DNA of 64,000 nucleotides from Dyella sp. RRB7 (GTDB taxonomy: Bacteria > Pseudomonadota > Gammaproteobacteria > Xanthomonadales > Rhodanobacteraceae). Positions 36,482-46,244 of this stretch are shown here, in pieces. The position numbers and the translations under genes were made by a program. Numbering within the stretch: the first letter of the stretch is position 1; the number at the start of each line of letters is the position of its first letter. Where the stretch lies: NCBI RefSeq assembly GCF_022761115.1, contig NZ_JAKWJS010000006.1, positions 124,001-188,000 of the forward strand, given 5' to 3'. The notes under the pieces are model-generated. The model ran no database searches. It had not been told where the DNA came from and saw nothing but the letters and a program-made list of their open reading frames with translations.

Positions 36482-36643
36482 ATGGGCAAGGGCGATCGCA
36501 AGACCCGTCGTGGCAAGACTTACCGTGGCAGCTATGGCAACAGCCGCGCGCATTCGCTGCAGCCGGCCGTGGCCGGTGCCAAGGCGACCGTGACCAAGCC
36601 GGCCGCCGCCAAGAAGGCTGCTCCCAAGAAGAAGTCGGCCTAA
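36482..36643 (+). CDS. 30S ribosomal protein bTHX
   Basis: 53 residues, strongly basic. The start MGKGDRKTRRGKTYRGSYGN is the bTHX signature (MGKGDRKTxxGK), a short peptide in the head of the 30S subunit. The C-terminal tail is Ala/Lys-rich. The start is preceded by AAGGAG seven bases upstream (CAAGGAGTTCCCTC). A terminator follows directly. It is a single gene downstream of the zinc exporter. Confidence 0.9.
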   Translation: MGKGDRKTRRGKTYRGSYGNSRAHSLQPAVAGAKATVTKPAAAKKAAPKKKSA

Positions 36644-36658
36644 GCCGGCATTCCTTCG

Positions 36659-36689
36659 AAAAAAAGCCCCGCCCTGGCGGGGCTTTTTT
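36659..36689 (+). terminator. bTHX intrinsic terminator
   Basis: AAGCCCCGCC and GGCGGGGCTT pair around a short CT loop, with an A-run before and a run of T after. It is potentially bidirectional and very strong. Confidence 0.92.
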
Positions 36690-36690
36690 G

Positions 36691-36994
36691 TTTTTGGCCG
36701 CGCGGTTGGGGCGGTAGCCGCCATTCGGCGGACTCGCGCCGTGCCTTGCCCGCGGAGAACCGGGGCGAGGGCAGTTGAGCGTGCGGCGCCTGATCTTGCC
36801 GGGTGCCCCATCGACCGATTCGGGAAACCTGATTGCTGCGACGCACGGCGCGCCAGGCGCCGGAGATTGCGTACCTCGCGACATTTTTAGTTGCGATGCA
36901 GCAAGCATGCCTCGCATTCGCTAAACAACATGTGTTGCTTTTCTGTGCCGAGGGGTTCACCTTTTGCGGGCCCGCCGGACATCAGGTTCACCGC
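36691..36994. other. Intergenic region before the TetR gene
   Basis: No gene is supported here. It starts with GTAG followed by a 5-bp hairpin, CCGCC-ATTC-GGCGG (36714-36731), which looks like a single repetitive extragenic palindrome. GC content falls near 36890-36950. CAACA-TG-TGTTG (36926-36937) is a perfect short inverted repeat 57 bp before the TetR start and is the best candidate for that regulator's operator. An in-frame upstream extension of the TetR gene to 36833 is not credible. Confidence 0.4.
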
Positions 36995-37666
36995 ATGACA
37001 CCGATCGATAGCACCAGCGTCTCCCCGCACGAGGACGCGCGCATCACCAACACCCGTCGTCGTCTTGTCGAAGCCGTGCTCCAACTGGCAAGCGAAAAAT
37101 CGATCACCAACACATCCGTTCTGGAAATCACCCAGCGTGCCGGGATCAACCGCAGTACGTTTTACGCGCATGCGGACAGCCCCATGCAGCTGCTGACGCG
37201 GGCGCTTTCGGCCGAACTTGACGAGGTGTATCGCGCGGCCATGGAAGAGATCGAGCGCGATGGTCTTCTGTATCGCGACCTCACCCGCCACGCCATGAAC
37301 CAGATCGCCGACCACGTCATTAGGCACGAGGCCGTGTATGCCGGATCGGCCCACGGGTCCTCGCTGTTCGCCCTGCGTGTCGTGCTTGCCGAGCACGTGG
37401 AGCGATCGGTGCTCAATATCTTCCGCGAAGGCTTTTCCGGCGCGCCCGTTTGTACACCCGAAGCCGCGACGTTGTACGCCGGCTTCCTTTCGCACGGCAT
37501 CGCCGGCGCATTCGAGGCATGGCTTCGCCTGCCCGCGCCGCGCAATCGAGAGCTGTTGTTGAGCGCCGTCGAAGCCATGTACCCGTCCTGGTACGCCCCC
37601 GAATCCCACCGCGCAAAGCCGGCGAAGGCGTCGCCCGCGCCGAAAATGCACATCGAGAAGCAGTGA
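36995..37666 (+). CDS. TetR/AcrR-family regulator
   Basis: 223 residues from ATG 36995 (MTPIDSTSVSPHEDARITNTRRRLVEAVLQLASEK). The N-terminal helix-turn-helix is ITNTSVLEITQRAGINRSTFYAHADSPMQLL. The C-terminal part is helical, with a ligand-binding type fold (HGSSLFALRVVLAEHVERSVLNIFREGF). The alcohol dehydrogenase gene starts 20 bp downstream. The regulator probably represses its own operon and responds to an alcohol, aldehyde or related toxic compound. The ligand is unknown. Confidence 0.9.
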   Translation: MTPIDSTSVSPHEDARITNTRRRLVEAVLQLASEKSITNTSVLEITQRAGINRSTFYAHADSPMQLLTRALSAELDEVYRAAMEEIERDGLLYRDLTRHAMNQIADHVIRHEAVYAGSAHGSSLFALRVVLAEHVERSVLNIFREGFSGAPVCTPEAATLYAGFLSHGIAGAFEAWLRLPAPRNRELLLSAVEAMYPSWYAPESHRAKPAKASPAPKMHIEKQ

Positions 37667-37686
37667 AACAGGTCAAGGAGAGCATC

Positions 37687-38778
37687 GTGAAAGCAGCTGT
37701 ACTCAACGCGATAAGCGGCAAGTTCGACATAGAGAACATCCATATCGCCGCGCCGGAAGGCCGCGAAGTGCTAATCCAGGTCAAGGCCTCTGGCCTTTGC
37801 CACTCGGATCTGCATATGGCCGAGAGCGACTTCGGCGTGCCTCTTCCCGCCGTTTTTGGCCATGAATTGGCTGGCATCGTGAAGGAAGTCGGTCCAGGCG
37901 TGCGCGAGTTTGCCGTTGGCGACCACGTAGTGGCATCGCTGGTGCAGTTCTGCGGCCATTGCGACGCCTGTCTCGGCGGGCGTACCTATCAGTGCCGCCA
38001 TCCGGGCGAGACGCTTCGCGCTCCCGGCGAAGCCCCTCGCCTCGACAAGGACGGCAAACCCGTCACGCAGGTCTTCGGCACCGCCGGTTTCGCGGAGCAG
38101 GCGCTGGTCCACGAGAACCAGCTGGCGAAGGTGCCCAAGGAAATCCCGTTCGCGCAGGCATGCATCCTCGGCTGCGGCACGGTCACCGGCGCGGGCGCCG
38201 CGATCAACACGGCGGGCATCAAGCCTGGCGACAGCGTGGTCGTGATCGGCGTCGGTGGCGTGGGCCTCAACGTGATTTCCGGCGCCCGCCTCGCCGGTGC
38301 CGCGCAGATCATCGCGGTCGACATGCAGCCGAAGAAGGAGGCCCTGGCACGCAAGTTCGGTGCCACCGACTTCGTCAACGCCGGCAACGGCGACTCGGTG
38401 GAAGCCGTGCGCGCGCTCAGCAACGGCGGCGTGGACCATGCGTTCGAGGTCATCGGCCTGAAGTCGACGTCCGAGCAGGCCGTGCAGATGGCGAAGCTCG
38501 GCGGTGGCGCCTACATGATCGGCGTGCACAAGCCCGGCAGTGCCATCGCCGTCGACGTCCTCGCCGACCTCATCAGTCGTCAGGTCACGGTAAAGGGTGT
38601 GTACATGGGTTCGAGCAATATCAAGCACGATATCCCGATGTATGCCGATCTCTATCTGCAAGGCCGCTTCAATCTCGACGACCTGATCTCGAGAGAAATC
38701 AAGCTCGCCGACATCAACGATGCCTACGAAGAGTTGAAGGGCGGCGCCATCGCGCGCAGCGTCATCACTTCGTTTTGA
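37687..38778 (+). CDS. Zinc-dependent alcohol dehydrogenase (MDR family)
   Basis: 363 residues from GTG 37687, preceded by AAGGAGAG. The catalytic zinc ligands are Cys in GLCHSDLHMAE and His in FGHELAG, with a third Cys in ILGCGTVTGAG. Four structural zinc Cys lie in CGHCDACLGGRTYQC. The Rossmann motif VVVIGVGGVGLNVISGARLAGA is followed by an acidic residue (VDMQPKK), suggesting NAD. The order resembles class-III-like or aryl-alcohol dehydrogenases. Its neighbour aldehyde dehydrogenase begins 36 bp downstream, so the two may oxidise an alcohol in sequence. Confidence 0.9.
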   Translation: MKAAVLNAISGKFDIENIHIAAPEGREVLIQVKASGLCHSDLHMAESDFGVPLPAVFGHELAGIVKEVGPGVREFAVGDHVVASLVQFCGHCDACLGGRTYQCRHPGETLRAPGEAPRLDKDGKPVTQVFGTAGFAEQALVHENQLAKVPKEIPFAQACILGCGTVTGAGAAINTAGIKPGDSVVVIGVGGVGLNVISGARLAGAAQIIAVDMQPKKEALARKFGATDFVNAGNGDSVEAVRALSNGGVDHAFEVIGLKSTSEQAVQMAKLGGGAYMIGVHKPGSAIAVDVLADLISRQVTVKGVYMGSSNIKHDIPMYADLYLQGRFNLDDLISREIKLADINDAYEELKGGAIARSVITSF

Positions 38779-38814
38779 TCCGGTTTCCCATTGAAGTATT
38801 GCCAAAGGATTGCC

Positions 38815-40227
38815 ATGAGCTACAGACTTCTCATCGACGGCAAGCTCACCGATGGAGCTTCCACTCTCGACGTCATCGACCCGGCCACCGGCAAGGTATT
38901 CGCAAGCTGCGCGCGTGCCGACGAGGCGCAGTTGAATGCGGCGATCGCCGCCGCGAAGAAAGCCTTTCCGGCCTGGTCCGCGCTGACCCACGCGCAACGC
39001 AAGGCCTATATCGACAGGCTGGCCGATGCCATGCAGGCCCGCCAGGCGGAGTTCTGCGAACTGCTTACGCGTGAGCAGGGCAAGCCGCTCGATCAGGCCG
39101 GCTTTGAAATCGGCGGTGCGATCGCCGCGCTGCGCTACTTCGGCGCGCTCGAACTCCCGCTGGAAACCATCCGCGATACCGCTGGTGAGCGCATTCTCGA
39201 ACAGCGCACGCCGCTGGGTGTCGTCGCCGCGATTACACCGTGGAACTTCCCGGTCATCCTGCTGATGATGAAGCTTGCCCCCGCGCTCAGCGTGGGCAAT
39301 ACGCTTATTGCCAAGCCCGCGCCGTCGACGCCGCTGACCACGGCGTTGCTCGGTGAGGTCGCCGCGACGATCCTGCCACCCGGCGTGCTCAACGTCATCA
39401 TCGACGCCAACGACCTCGGAGCGGCGATCACCCGGCATCCCGATATCGCCAAGGTGAGCTTCACCGGTTCCACCGGCACCGGCAAGCGCGTGATGGAAAG
39501 CGCCGCCGGCACGTTGAAGCGCGTGACGCTGGAGCTGGGCGGCAACGATGTGGCCATCATCCTCGATGACATCGAGGTAAAGGACGTCGCCCCGAAAGTG
39601 TTCGCCGCATCCATGGTCAACGCCGGACAGGTTTGCATGGCAGCGAAACGCATCTATGCACCGCGTGCGATGTACGACGCGCTTTGCGAAGAACTGAACT
39701 GGCTGGCGCGTGCCGCCAAGGTCGACAATGGCCTGGCCGCCGGCGTGCAGATCGGTCCCGTGCAGAACAAGGCGCAGTACGACAAGGTACTGGCGCTGAT
39801 CGAGGACGCGCGCAGCAAGGGCAAGGTGATGGATGGTGGTGGCGCGGTCGACCGCGATGGTTATTTCATCGCACCAACCATCGTGCGCGACCTGCCCGAT
39901 GACGCTCGCCTGGTGAAGGAAGAGCAGTTCGGCCCGGTCATCCCCGTACTTGCCTATGACACCATCGACGACGTCATCGCACGCGCCAACGACAGCGAAT
40001 ACGGGCTGGGCGGCAGCATCTGGACGAGCAATCCGGAGCGCGGCCAGGAAATCGCCATGCGCATCCAGAGCGGCACCGTCTGGGTCAACAAGCATCTCGA
40101 CATGCCGTTCGACATTCCGTTCGGCGGCGCCAAGCAGTCGGGTATCGGCCGCGAGCAAGGCGTGGAAGGCATGAAGGAATTCACGCAGTCCAAGATCATC
40201 AACGTCGCGAAGAACAAGGCCGCATAG
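38815..40227 (+). CDS. NAD(P)-dependent aldehyde dehydrogenase
   Basis: 470 residues from ATG 38815, with AAGGA seven bases upstream. It has the standard layout of the ALDH superfamily. The catalytic Cys is in NAGQVCMAAKRIY near residue 279 and the general-base Glu in LELGGNDVAIILDD. The cofactor block is GVVAAITPWNFPVILLMMKLAPAL, followed by FTGSTGTGKRVM. It is closest in style to semialdehyde and aliphatic aldehyde dehydrogenases. It is the third gene of the TetR operon. The substrate is unknown. Confidence 0.9.
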   Translation: MSYRLLIDGKLTDGASTLDVIDPATGKVFASCARADEAQLNAAIAAAKKAFPAWSALTHAQRKAYIDRLADAMQARQAEFCELLTREQGKPLDQAGFEIGGAIAALRYFGALELPLETIRDTAGERILEQRTPLGVVAAITPWNFPVILLMMKLAPALSVGNTLIAKPAPSTPLTTALLGEVAATILPPGVLNVIIDANDLGAAITRHPDIAKVSFTGSTGTGKRVMESAAGTLKRVTLELGGNDVAIILDDIEVKDVAPKVFAASMVNAGQVCMAAKRIYAPRAMYDALCEELNWLARAAKVDNGLAAGVQIGPVQNKAQYDKVLALIEDARSKGKVMDGGGAVDRDGYFIAPTIVRDLPDDARLVKEEQFGPVIPVLAYDTIDDVIARANDSEYGLGGSIWTSNPERGQEIAMRIQSGTVWVNKHLDMPFDIPFGGAKQSGIGREQGVEGMKEFTQSKIINVAKNKAA

Positions 40228-40260
40228 AGTCGCATCCGCACGGACGCGGCGTTCTGCTTG

Positions 40261-40290
40261 AGGAGAGCCTGCGTTATCGCGGGCTCTCCT
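40261..40290. terminator. Hairpin between convergent aldehyde dehydrogenase and hutI
   Basis: AGGAGAGCC (40261-40269) pairs with GGCTCTCCT (40282-40290), and GCG/CGC continue the stem inside around loop TTAT with one wobble pair. The arms are 13 bp in total. No long T-run follows. It is a likely bidirectional transcript end. Confidence 0.6.
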
Positions 40291-40370
40291 GGTGGCAGCA
40301 GTCGTGAACCACGGTATCGGCGGCAGGCATGTTCATGCCCTGGGACACTGGGATCGGCCTTGGGGCGTAC

Positions 40371-41606
40371 TCAGGCCTGCGGCGCCAATGGCGCGCCACC
40401 GAGGAAAACGTCGCGCAACACGTTGCTGCCGCCGATCCAGTAGCAGAGTTCGGCCGGCTCGCGCACATGCCACACCGCCAGGTCGGCGCGCTGGCCGATG
40501 GCGAGCGTGCCTCGATCGGACAATCCCAACGCCTTGGCGGCGTTCACGGTGACGCCGCGCAGCGCTTCCTCCGGGGTGAGGCGGAACAGCGTGCAAGCCA
40601 TGCTGGCGGCCAGCCGCAGCGAAAGCAGGGGCGAGGTGCCCGGGTTGCAGTCGGTCGCCACCGCCATGGCGACACGTTGTTCGCGCAGTCCGGCGATCGG
40701 CGGTAGCTTGCTTTCGCGCAGCGCATAGAACGCGCCCGGCAGCAGCACCGCGACGGTGCCGGCCGCGGCCATGGCGCGGATGCCGCTGTCGCTGAGGTGT
40801 TCCAGATGATCGGCAGACAGGCCACGGTAGGACGCGACCAGCGCCGCGCCGTCGAGATCGGACAGCTGCTCGGCATGGAGCTTCACCGGCAGGCCCAGCT
40901 GCGTGGCCCGTTCGAACACGCGGCGGGTTTCGGCGGGCGTAAACCCGATGCTTTCGCAGAAGGCGTCCACCGCATCGACCAGGCCTTCGTGGGCCAGCGT
41001 GGGCAGCATGTCATCGCAGACCTGTGCCACATAGGCGTCGCGATCGTCGCGGTATTCGGGCGGCAACGCATGCAGGCCGAGAAAGGTCGTGCGCACGCTG
41101 ATGCCCAGCGCTTCGCCCAGGCGACGCGCTACGCGCAGCATGCGTCGCTCGGTGTCCAGGTCCAGCCCGTAGCCGGATTTGATCTCCAGCGTGGTGACGC
41201 CATCGGCCAGCAACGCCTGCGCGCGCGGCAGTGCCTGGGCGAACAAGGCATCTTCGCTGGCTTCGCGGGTGGCCTTCACGGTGGAGACGATGCCGCCACC
41301 GGCGCGGGCGATCTCCTCGTAGCTGGCACCGTTGAGGCGCAGGTCGAACTCGTGCGCGCGGTTGTCGCCAAACACCAGGTGGGTGTGGCAGTCGATCAGG
41401 CCTGGCGTCACCAATGCGCCGCCGAGATAGTCGACATGGGCCGTCCGTTCCACCGCATCGGCGGGCAACTCGCCTTGTGGGCCGACCCAGGCGATGCGCC
41501 CCCGGTGCAGCGCGATGGCGCCGTGGGCGATGAGTCCATAAGGCACGTCGCCGGTGAAGGTCGCCAGTGTGGCATCGAGCAGCAGGTGGTCCCAATGTCG
41601 GGTCAT
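40371..41606 (-). CDS. hutI: Imidazolonepropionase
   Basis: 411 residues from ATG 41606, which overlaps the clcA stop by four bases. HutI hydrolyses 4-imidazolone-5-propionate to N-formimino-glutamate in histidine breakdown. Metal and catalytic blocks are visible: [22 protein letters not shown] near residue 70, [30 protein letters not shown] and [13 protein letters not shown] with the metal Asp. The protein belongs to the amidohydrolase family. It is the last gene of a three-gene operon whose other members are unrelated to histidine, while hutF is divergent 3.1 kb away. Confidence 0.94.
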   Translation of the reverse strand: MTRHWDHLLLDATLATFTGDVPYGLIAHGAIALHRGRIAWVGPQGELPADAVERTAHVDYLGGALVTPGLIDCHTHLVFGDNRAHEFDLRLNGASYEEIARAGGGIVSTVKATREASEDALFAQALPRAQALLADGVTTLEIKSGYGLDLDTERRMLRVARRLGEALGISVRTTFLGLHALPPEYRDDRDAYVAQVCDDMLPTLAHEGLVDAVDAFCESIGFTPAETRRVFERATQLGLPVKLHAEQLSDLDGAALVASYRGLSADHLEHLSDSGIRAMAAAGTVAVLLPGAFYALRESKLPPIAGLREQRVAMAVATDCNPGTSPLLSLRLAASMACTLFRLTPEEALRGVTVNAAKALGLSDRGTLAIGQRADLAVWHVREPAELCYWIGGSNVLRDVFLGGAPLAPQA

Positions 41607-43087
41607 GGCGCGGGACGTTCGTGCGGGGGCGGAATCGGGGTGGCGGGATCTTCCACCATGGGCGGTGGTTCCTGCACCGTGGCGGCATCCAGGTCGTCGC
41701 CCTTGTCGGCCTCGCTCGGTGTTTCGGCGGCGCGGCGAGCCAGTTCCTGCTCGTAACCTTCGATCAGCCGGTCGGCCAGTGCGCGATAGACCGGCTTGCG
41801 CGAGAGGATGGACGAGGCCGCGCGTGCCAGCAGGCAGGTGGCCATGATCGGCAGCACCATCTGCTGGTTGGCGGTGAGCTCCATCGAGATCACGGTGGCG
41901 GTGAGCGGCGCCTGGGTTACGCCCGACAGATAGGCGGCCATCGCCAGCAACGCCACGGCGGAGGGATCGACGCCGGGCAGGATGGCGCTGAGGTTGTTGC
42001 CCAGGCCCGCACCCACCGCCAGCGCCGGCGAGAAGATGCCACCCGGGATGCCGGCCCAGTACGAGGCGATGTTGCCCAGGAACTTCAGCACGCCAAAAGC
42101 CGAAACGGTATCCGAATGGCCTTCCAGGATGTCCTTGGCCTGCGCATAGCCGGTGCCGTAGAGGCCGGTATGGGTGAGCTGGCTGAGCAACACCAGGGCA
42201 AGCCCGCACGCTGCCGCGAACACCACCGGCTGGCGGGCACGCAGGCGGCCGACCATGCCGCGCAGTCCGGCATCGCTGGGCAGGATCAAGCGCGCAAACA
42301 GGCCGCCGGCGAGGCCGCAGACGATGCCGGTGGCCAACACCGCCCACCACGCCTTGCCCAGCGGGAGGCCGATGTCGAAATGGCCGAAGTAGGCGTAGTT
42401 GCCCAGGATGCCCAGCGACACCACGCCGGAGACGATCACGGCGGTGAGCAGGGTGCCGCTCATGCGGTGCTCGAAGGCGCCGCTCATTTCCTCGATGGCA
42501 AACACCACGCCAGCCAAGGGCGTGTTGAATGCCGCGGCAAGCCCGGCCGCCGAGCCGGCCAGGATGAAGCGGCCGGCCGCGGCGGGGTCGGCAAAGCCGA
42601 AGCGCCGGCCCAGCGAGTAGAGCAGGCCGGCGCCGACGTGCACGGTGGGGCCTTCGCGTCCCACCGATGCGCCGCCGAGCAGGGCGGCCAAGGTCAACGC
42701 CATCTTGCCGATCGCCACGCGCAGCGAGAGCAGGCTCTGGCGGAAGCTCTCGTCTTCCACCTTGAGTGCGGCGATGGCCTGCGGAATACCCGAGCCACGC
42801 GTCGGCTTGAGTGCGCCCTGGGTCAGCCACGCCAGCACGGCGAAGGTGAACGGCGTGATCAGGAACGCCCAGAAGCGGTTGTGCGCCACCACCCCGCGAA
42901 AGATGCCGAACACATAGTCGGCCGCCTGTGCGAAGCCCACCGCGGCCAGGCCCACCAGCACCGCGCCGCTCCAGAACAGCACGCGACGGCGCCATTGCAC
43001 GGGCGAGAACAGCTCCGAATCGGCGAGCCGCTGCAGCCGGCCCGAGGTCGCGGATGTCTTGCTACCGCCTTCTTCCGCTGGGCTCAC
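41603..43087 (-). CDS. clcA: ClC-family chloride channel/antiporter
   Basis: 494 residues from a GTG at 43087, overlapping the stop of the upstream fusion gene. The ion-pathway signatures are [16 protein letters not shown] and [16 protein letters not shown]. The gating Glu is in GREGP. About ten hydrophobic helices are present. The C terminus has an acidic, Pro-rich tail of about 45 residues and no CBS domains. ClcA-type proteins exchange chloride for protons and help in acid resistance. It lies between the GNAT-nitrilase gene and hutI, overlapping both. Confidence 0.93.
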   Translation of the reverse strand: MSPAEEGGSKTSATSGRLQRLADSELFSPVQWRRRVLFWSGAVLVGLAAVGFAQAADYVFGIFRGVVAHNRFWAFLITPFTFAVLAWLTQGALKPTRGSGIPQAIAALKVEDESFRQSLLSLRVAIGKMALTLAALLGGASVGREGPTVHVGAGLLYSLGRRFGFADPAAAGRFILAGSAAGLAAAFNTPLAGVVFAIEEMSGAFEHRMSGTLLTAVIVSGVVSLGILGNYAYFGHFDIGLPLGKAWWAVLATGIVCGLAGGLFARLILPSDAGLRGMVGRLRARQPVVFAAACGLALVLLSQLTHTGLYGTGYAQAKDILEGHSDTVSAFGVLKFLGNIASYWAGIPGGIFSPALAVGAGLGNNLSAILPGVDPSAVALLAMAAYLSGVTQAPLTATVISMELTANQQMVLPIMATCLLARAASSILSRKPVYRALADRLIEGYEQELARRAAETPSEADKGDDLDAATVQEPPPMVEDPATPIPPPHERPAP

Positions 43088-44658
43088 GAGGTCGCCTCGG
43101 ATTTGCGCGTCCAGCGCGTCTCGTAAAGATCGAAGCGACGATCCTTGAGGTTTTGCACGGCGCCGGCATTGCGGGCGCGGGCGAGGCTGCCGAGGTGGAG
43201 ATCAGCGAATAGCACGGTTTCGATGTTCGGGGTGGAGTCGGCGGCGATGCCATCGCGCGCGAACGGGAAATCGCTCGGCGTAAGGATGCAGCTCTGGCCG
43301 TACTGGATGTCGAAATTGTTGACGCCGGGCAGGTTGCCCACATTGCCTGACAGCACCACGTAGCACTGGTTTTCGATGGCGCGGGCCTGCGAGCAGTAGC
43401 GCACGCGCAGGTAACCCTCGCGCACATCGGTGCAGAACGGCACGAACAGGATCAGCGCGCCCTGATCCACCAGGTGCCGCGCCACCTCGGGGAATTCGGA
43501 GTCGTAGCAGATCATCACGCCGATGGGGCCGCAGTCGGTGGGGATGGTCGCCGCGCTGTCGCCGCCGGTGATGTTCCACACCGTGCGCTCGCTCGGCGTG
43601 GGGTGGATCTTTTCCTGCTCGTGGATCGAGCCGTCGCGCAGGCACACGTAGCAGACGTTGTGGATGTCGCCGTTGGCCTGCTCGGTCGGGTGCGAGCCGG
43701 CGATGATGTTGATGTTGTAGTGCACGGCCAGATGGCTGAAAAGCGCCTTCACCTGCGGCGTGTACTGGCTGAGCTTGCGGATCGAGTCGACTGGCGACAG
43801 TTCCTCGTTCTCGATCGACAGCAATTGCAGCGTGATGAGCTCGGGGAAGGTGACGAAATCGGCGTTGTAGTCGGCGGCGATATCGGTGAAATACTCCACC
43901 TGCGTGGCGAACTCCTCGAACGAACGGATACGTCGCTGCAGGTATTGCACCGAGGCGACGCGCACCATGTCGGGCAGGCGCTGGGTCGAGGGAATCGACG
44001 GGATGTCCGGTTGATTGAGCAGTTCCGGATTGCGCCACACCAGGTGCGCGGCATAGCCCAGCGACTCATAGTCGGACGGCACATAGCCGCGCAGCAGGCC
44101 GATCACCTCGAAATCGTTGCTGAGCTGGAAGCTCAGGGTAAGGTCACGGCGCTTGCCTTCCACCACGGCCTGCACATAGGCATCGGCGCTGCCATAGCGA
44201 TGCAGGTTGCGCGCCAGGCCGGGAATGCGTCCACCGAACACGATGCCGCGCAGCTTCAGGTCCGTGCACAAGCGCTTGCGGGCATGGTACAGGCGCTGGC
44301 CGATGCGCATGTTGCGGTAGTCCGGATGTACCACCACTTCCATGCCGTACAGCCAGTTGCCGTCGGGCTTGTGGCGCGAGCCCATGCCGCCGCCGGTGAT
44401 CTGCATCCAGGTATGTGGCGCCAGGGCCGTGGCTTCGTCGATGCGGAAGGTGGCGCAATACCCCACGATCCGGCCTTCGTACTCGACCACGAACTGGCCC
44501 TCGGGGAAATGCGTTTGCTGGGAGCGCAGCATTTCCGCCGAGTGACCCCACTCGGGCGTGTAGACGCGGGCGGTCAGTTCGACCAGTGCGGGCACGTCCG
44601 CCGGCCTCGCCTGGCGCACGAGCAGTTTGGGAGCGTCTTCCGGGGTCTTCTTGGCCAT
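43084..44658 (-). CDS. Bifunctional GNAT acetyltransferase / nitrilase-family hydrolase
   Basis: 524 residues from ATG 44658 (MAKKTPEDAPKLLVRQARPADV). The N-terminal GNAT domain (about residues 10-210) shows VEYEGRIVGYCATFRIDE and MEVVVHPDYRNMRIGQRLYHARKRL. The C-terminal carbon-nitrogen hydrolase domain (about 225-515) has the triad Glu in DFVTFPELITLQ, Lys in QEKIHPTPSE and Cys in GVMICYDSEFPEVARHL. The fusion is known in several bacterial groups, and the substrate is not established. The start of clcA overlaps its stop (GTGA). Divergent from hutF with an 82-bp gap. Confidence 0.92.
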   Translation of the reverse strand: MAKKTPEDAPKLLVRQARPADVPALVELTARVYTPEWGHSAEMLRSQQTHFPEGQFVVEYEGRIVGYCATFRIDEATALAPHTWMQITGGGMGSRHKPDGNWLYGMEVVVHPDYRNMRIGQRLYHARKRLCTDLKLRGIVFGGRIPGLARNLHRYGSADAYVQAVVEGKRRDLTLSFQLSNDFEVIGLLRGYVPSDYESLGYAAHLVWRNPELLNQPDIPSIPSTQRLPDMVRVASVQYLQRRIRSFEEFATQVEYFTDIAADYNADFVTFPELITLQLLSIENEELSPVDSIRKLSQYTPQVKALFSHLAVHYNINIIAGSHPTEQANGDIHNVCYVCLRDGSIHEQEKIHPTPSERTVWNITGGDSAATIPTDCGPIGVMICYDSEFPEVARHLVDQGALILFVPFCTDVREGYLRVRYCSQARAIENQCYVVLSGNVGNLPGVNNFDIQYGQSCILTPSDFPFARDGIAADSTPNIETVLFADLHLGSLARARNAGAVQNLKDRRFDLYETRWTRKSEATS

Positions 44659-44740
44659 CCGCGCATTATGCAGCAGCGGACTGAACGACGCGGGCCGGCG
44701 GGCCGGGTAAACTCGAACACATTTCCCGGGGAGCAGGCCG

Positions 44741-46108
44741 ATGGGCATCACCATTCCGACCAGGTACACCGCAGACCGCCTCTGGACCGTGCACGGCTGG
44801 ACCCGTGATGGCGGCCTGCTGATCGACGACGGTGGGCAGATCACCGGCCTGTCGGGCGGCGAAGGCGAGCGGCTGGGGCACTGGGTGCTGCCGGGCATGC
44901 CGAACCTGCATTCCCATGCCTTCCAGCGCGCGATGGCCGGGCTGGCCGAGCGCAAGGGGCGCAGCGACGACAGCTTCTGGACCTGGCGCGAGACCATGTA
45001 TGCGTTCGCCGCGGCGATCGGTCCGGACGAACTGCAGGCGATTGCCGCCCAGCTCTACGTGGAGATGCTCAAGAGCGGCTATACCCAGGTGTGCGAGTTC
45101 CATTACCTGCACCACCAGCCGGACGGCACGCCTTACGCACAACCCGAAGCCATGTCGCTGGCGCTGATCGAGGCCGCTCGCGAAGCAGGCATCACGCTTA
45201 CCCTGCTGCCGGTGCTCTACATGAGTGGCGGCTTCGACGGGCGACCGCTGACGGTTCGTCAACGCCGCTTTGGTCATGACGTGCCGTCCTACCTGCGCTT
45301 GCTCGAAACGCTGCGCGCGCACGAAAGCGACAGCCTGCGCGTAGGCATGGCCCTGCACTCGCTGCGCGCGGTACCGGAAGACGCTTTGCGCGAAGTGCTG
45401 GCCGACGACACCACCAGGCACGGCCCCATCCATATCCATATCGCCGAGCAGCTCGGCGAAGTGCAGGACTGCCTGGCCACCCGTCGCGCGCGTCCAGTCG
45501 AATGGTTGCTCGATCACGCCGAGGTGGATGCACGCTGGACATTGGTGCATGCCACCCACCTGAGCCCGCATGAGACCTCGCGGCTTGCCCGCAGCGGCGC
45601 GGTGGCCGGCGTGTGCCCCACCACCGAAGCCAACCTGGGCGACGGATTGTTTCCGCTGGCCGATTACCTGGATGCGCATGGCACGCTCGGTATCGGTTCG
45701 GACTCGCACATCTCCGTGTCGCCGGTAGAGGAGTTGCGCTGGCTCGAATACGGCCAGCGCCTGTCGACACGGCACCGCAATATCGCCGCGCGACACCAGG
45801 GCGACAGCGTGGGCGAAACCTTGTGGCCAGCGGCCTTGCGTGGTGGTGCGCTTGCTGCGGGGCTGCCGGTCGGCGAGCTTCGCGCCGGCGCACGCGCCGA
45901 CCTGCTGGTGCTGGACGATCGCGCGCCGCTGCTGGCGGCGCGTGACGAAGCGTCGGTGATCGATAGTTTCCTGTTCGCCGGCAACGTACCGCTGGTACGT
46001 GACGTGATGGTGGGCGGCCAGTGGGTGGTGCGCGACTTCACCCATCGCGACGAGGACCGCATTGCTGCACGCTATCGTTCCACCATGGAGCGACTGGCGC
46101 AGCATTGA
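44741..46108 (+). CDS. hutF: Formimidoylglutamate deiminase HutF
   Basis: 455 residues. HutF deiminates N-formimidoyl-L-glutamate to N-formyl-L-glutamate in the five-step histidine pathway. The amidohydrolase-type metal residues are in MPNLHSHAFQRAMAG, MALHSLRAVPEDALREVL, HIHIAEQLGEVQD and IGSDSHISVSPVEELRWLEYGQRL. The start is preceded by GGGGAGCAGGCCG. Its presence implies HutG rather than formiminoglutamase completes the pathway. hutH, hutU and hutG are not in the window. Confidence 0.93.
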   Translation: MGITIPTRYTADRLWTVHGWTRDGGLLIDDGGQITGLSGGEGERLGHWVLPGMPNLHSHAFQRAMAGLAERKGRSDDSFWTWRETMYAFAAAIGPDELQAIAAQLYVEMLKSGYTQVCEFHYLHHQPDGTPYAQPEAMSLALIEAAREAGITLTLLPVLYMSGGFDGRPLTVRQRRFGHDVPSYLRLLETLRAHESDSLRVGMALHSLRAVPEDALREVLADDTTRHGPIHIHIAEQLGEVQDCLATRRARPVEWLLDHAEVDARWTLVHATHLSPHETSRLARSGAVAGVCPTTEANLGDGLFPLADYLDAHGTLGIGSDSHISVSPVEELRWLEYGQRLSTRHRNIAARHQGDSVGETLWPAALRGGALAAGLPVGELRAGARADLLVLDDRAPLLAARDEASVIDSFLFAGNVPLVRDVMVGGQWVVRDFTHRDEDRIAARYRSTMERLAQH

Positions 46109-46244
46109 CGCCCACGTTCGATCGCAACATGAATGGCGGCTGCCAATGGCATGAACCGTAGCCATCGTGTGCCGGTCCCGATCGTCATCGGGCCATCGCG
46201 GCTGGCGTTCTCCGGGACAAGTCCCACTACTTCAGGAGAGCGTT

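Noticed and set aside
37771-40158. A 795-codon open frame on the minus strand
   Set aside because: It is fully antisense to the alcohol and aldehyde dehydrogenases, which show complete catalytic motifs. Long antisense frames are common in DNA with GC-rich third codon positions.
41567-43126. A 519-codon plus-strand frame antisense to clcA
   Set aside because: The ClC motifs GSGIP, GREGP and GIFSP are on the minus strand; the antisense product is low-complexity.
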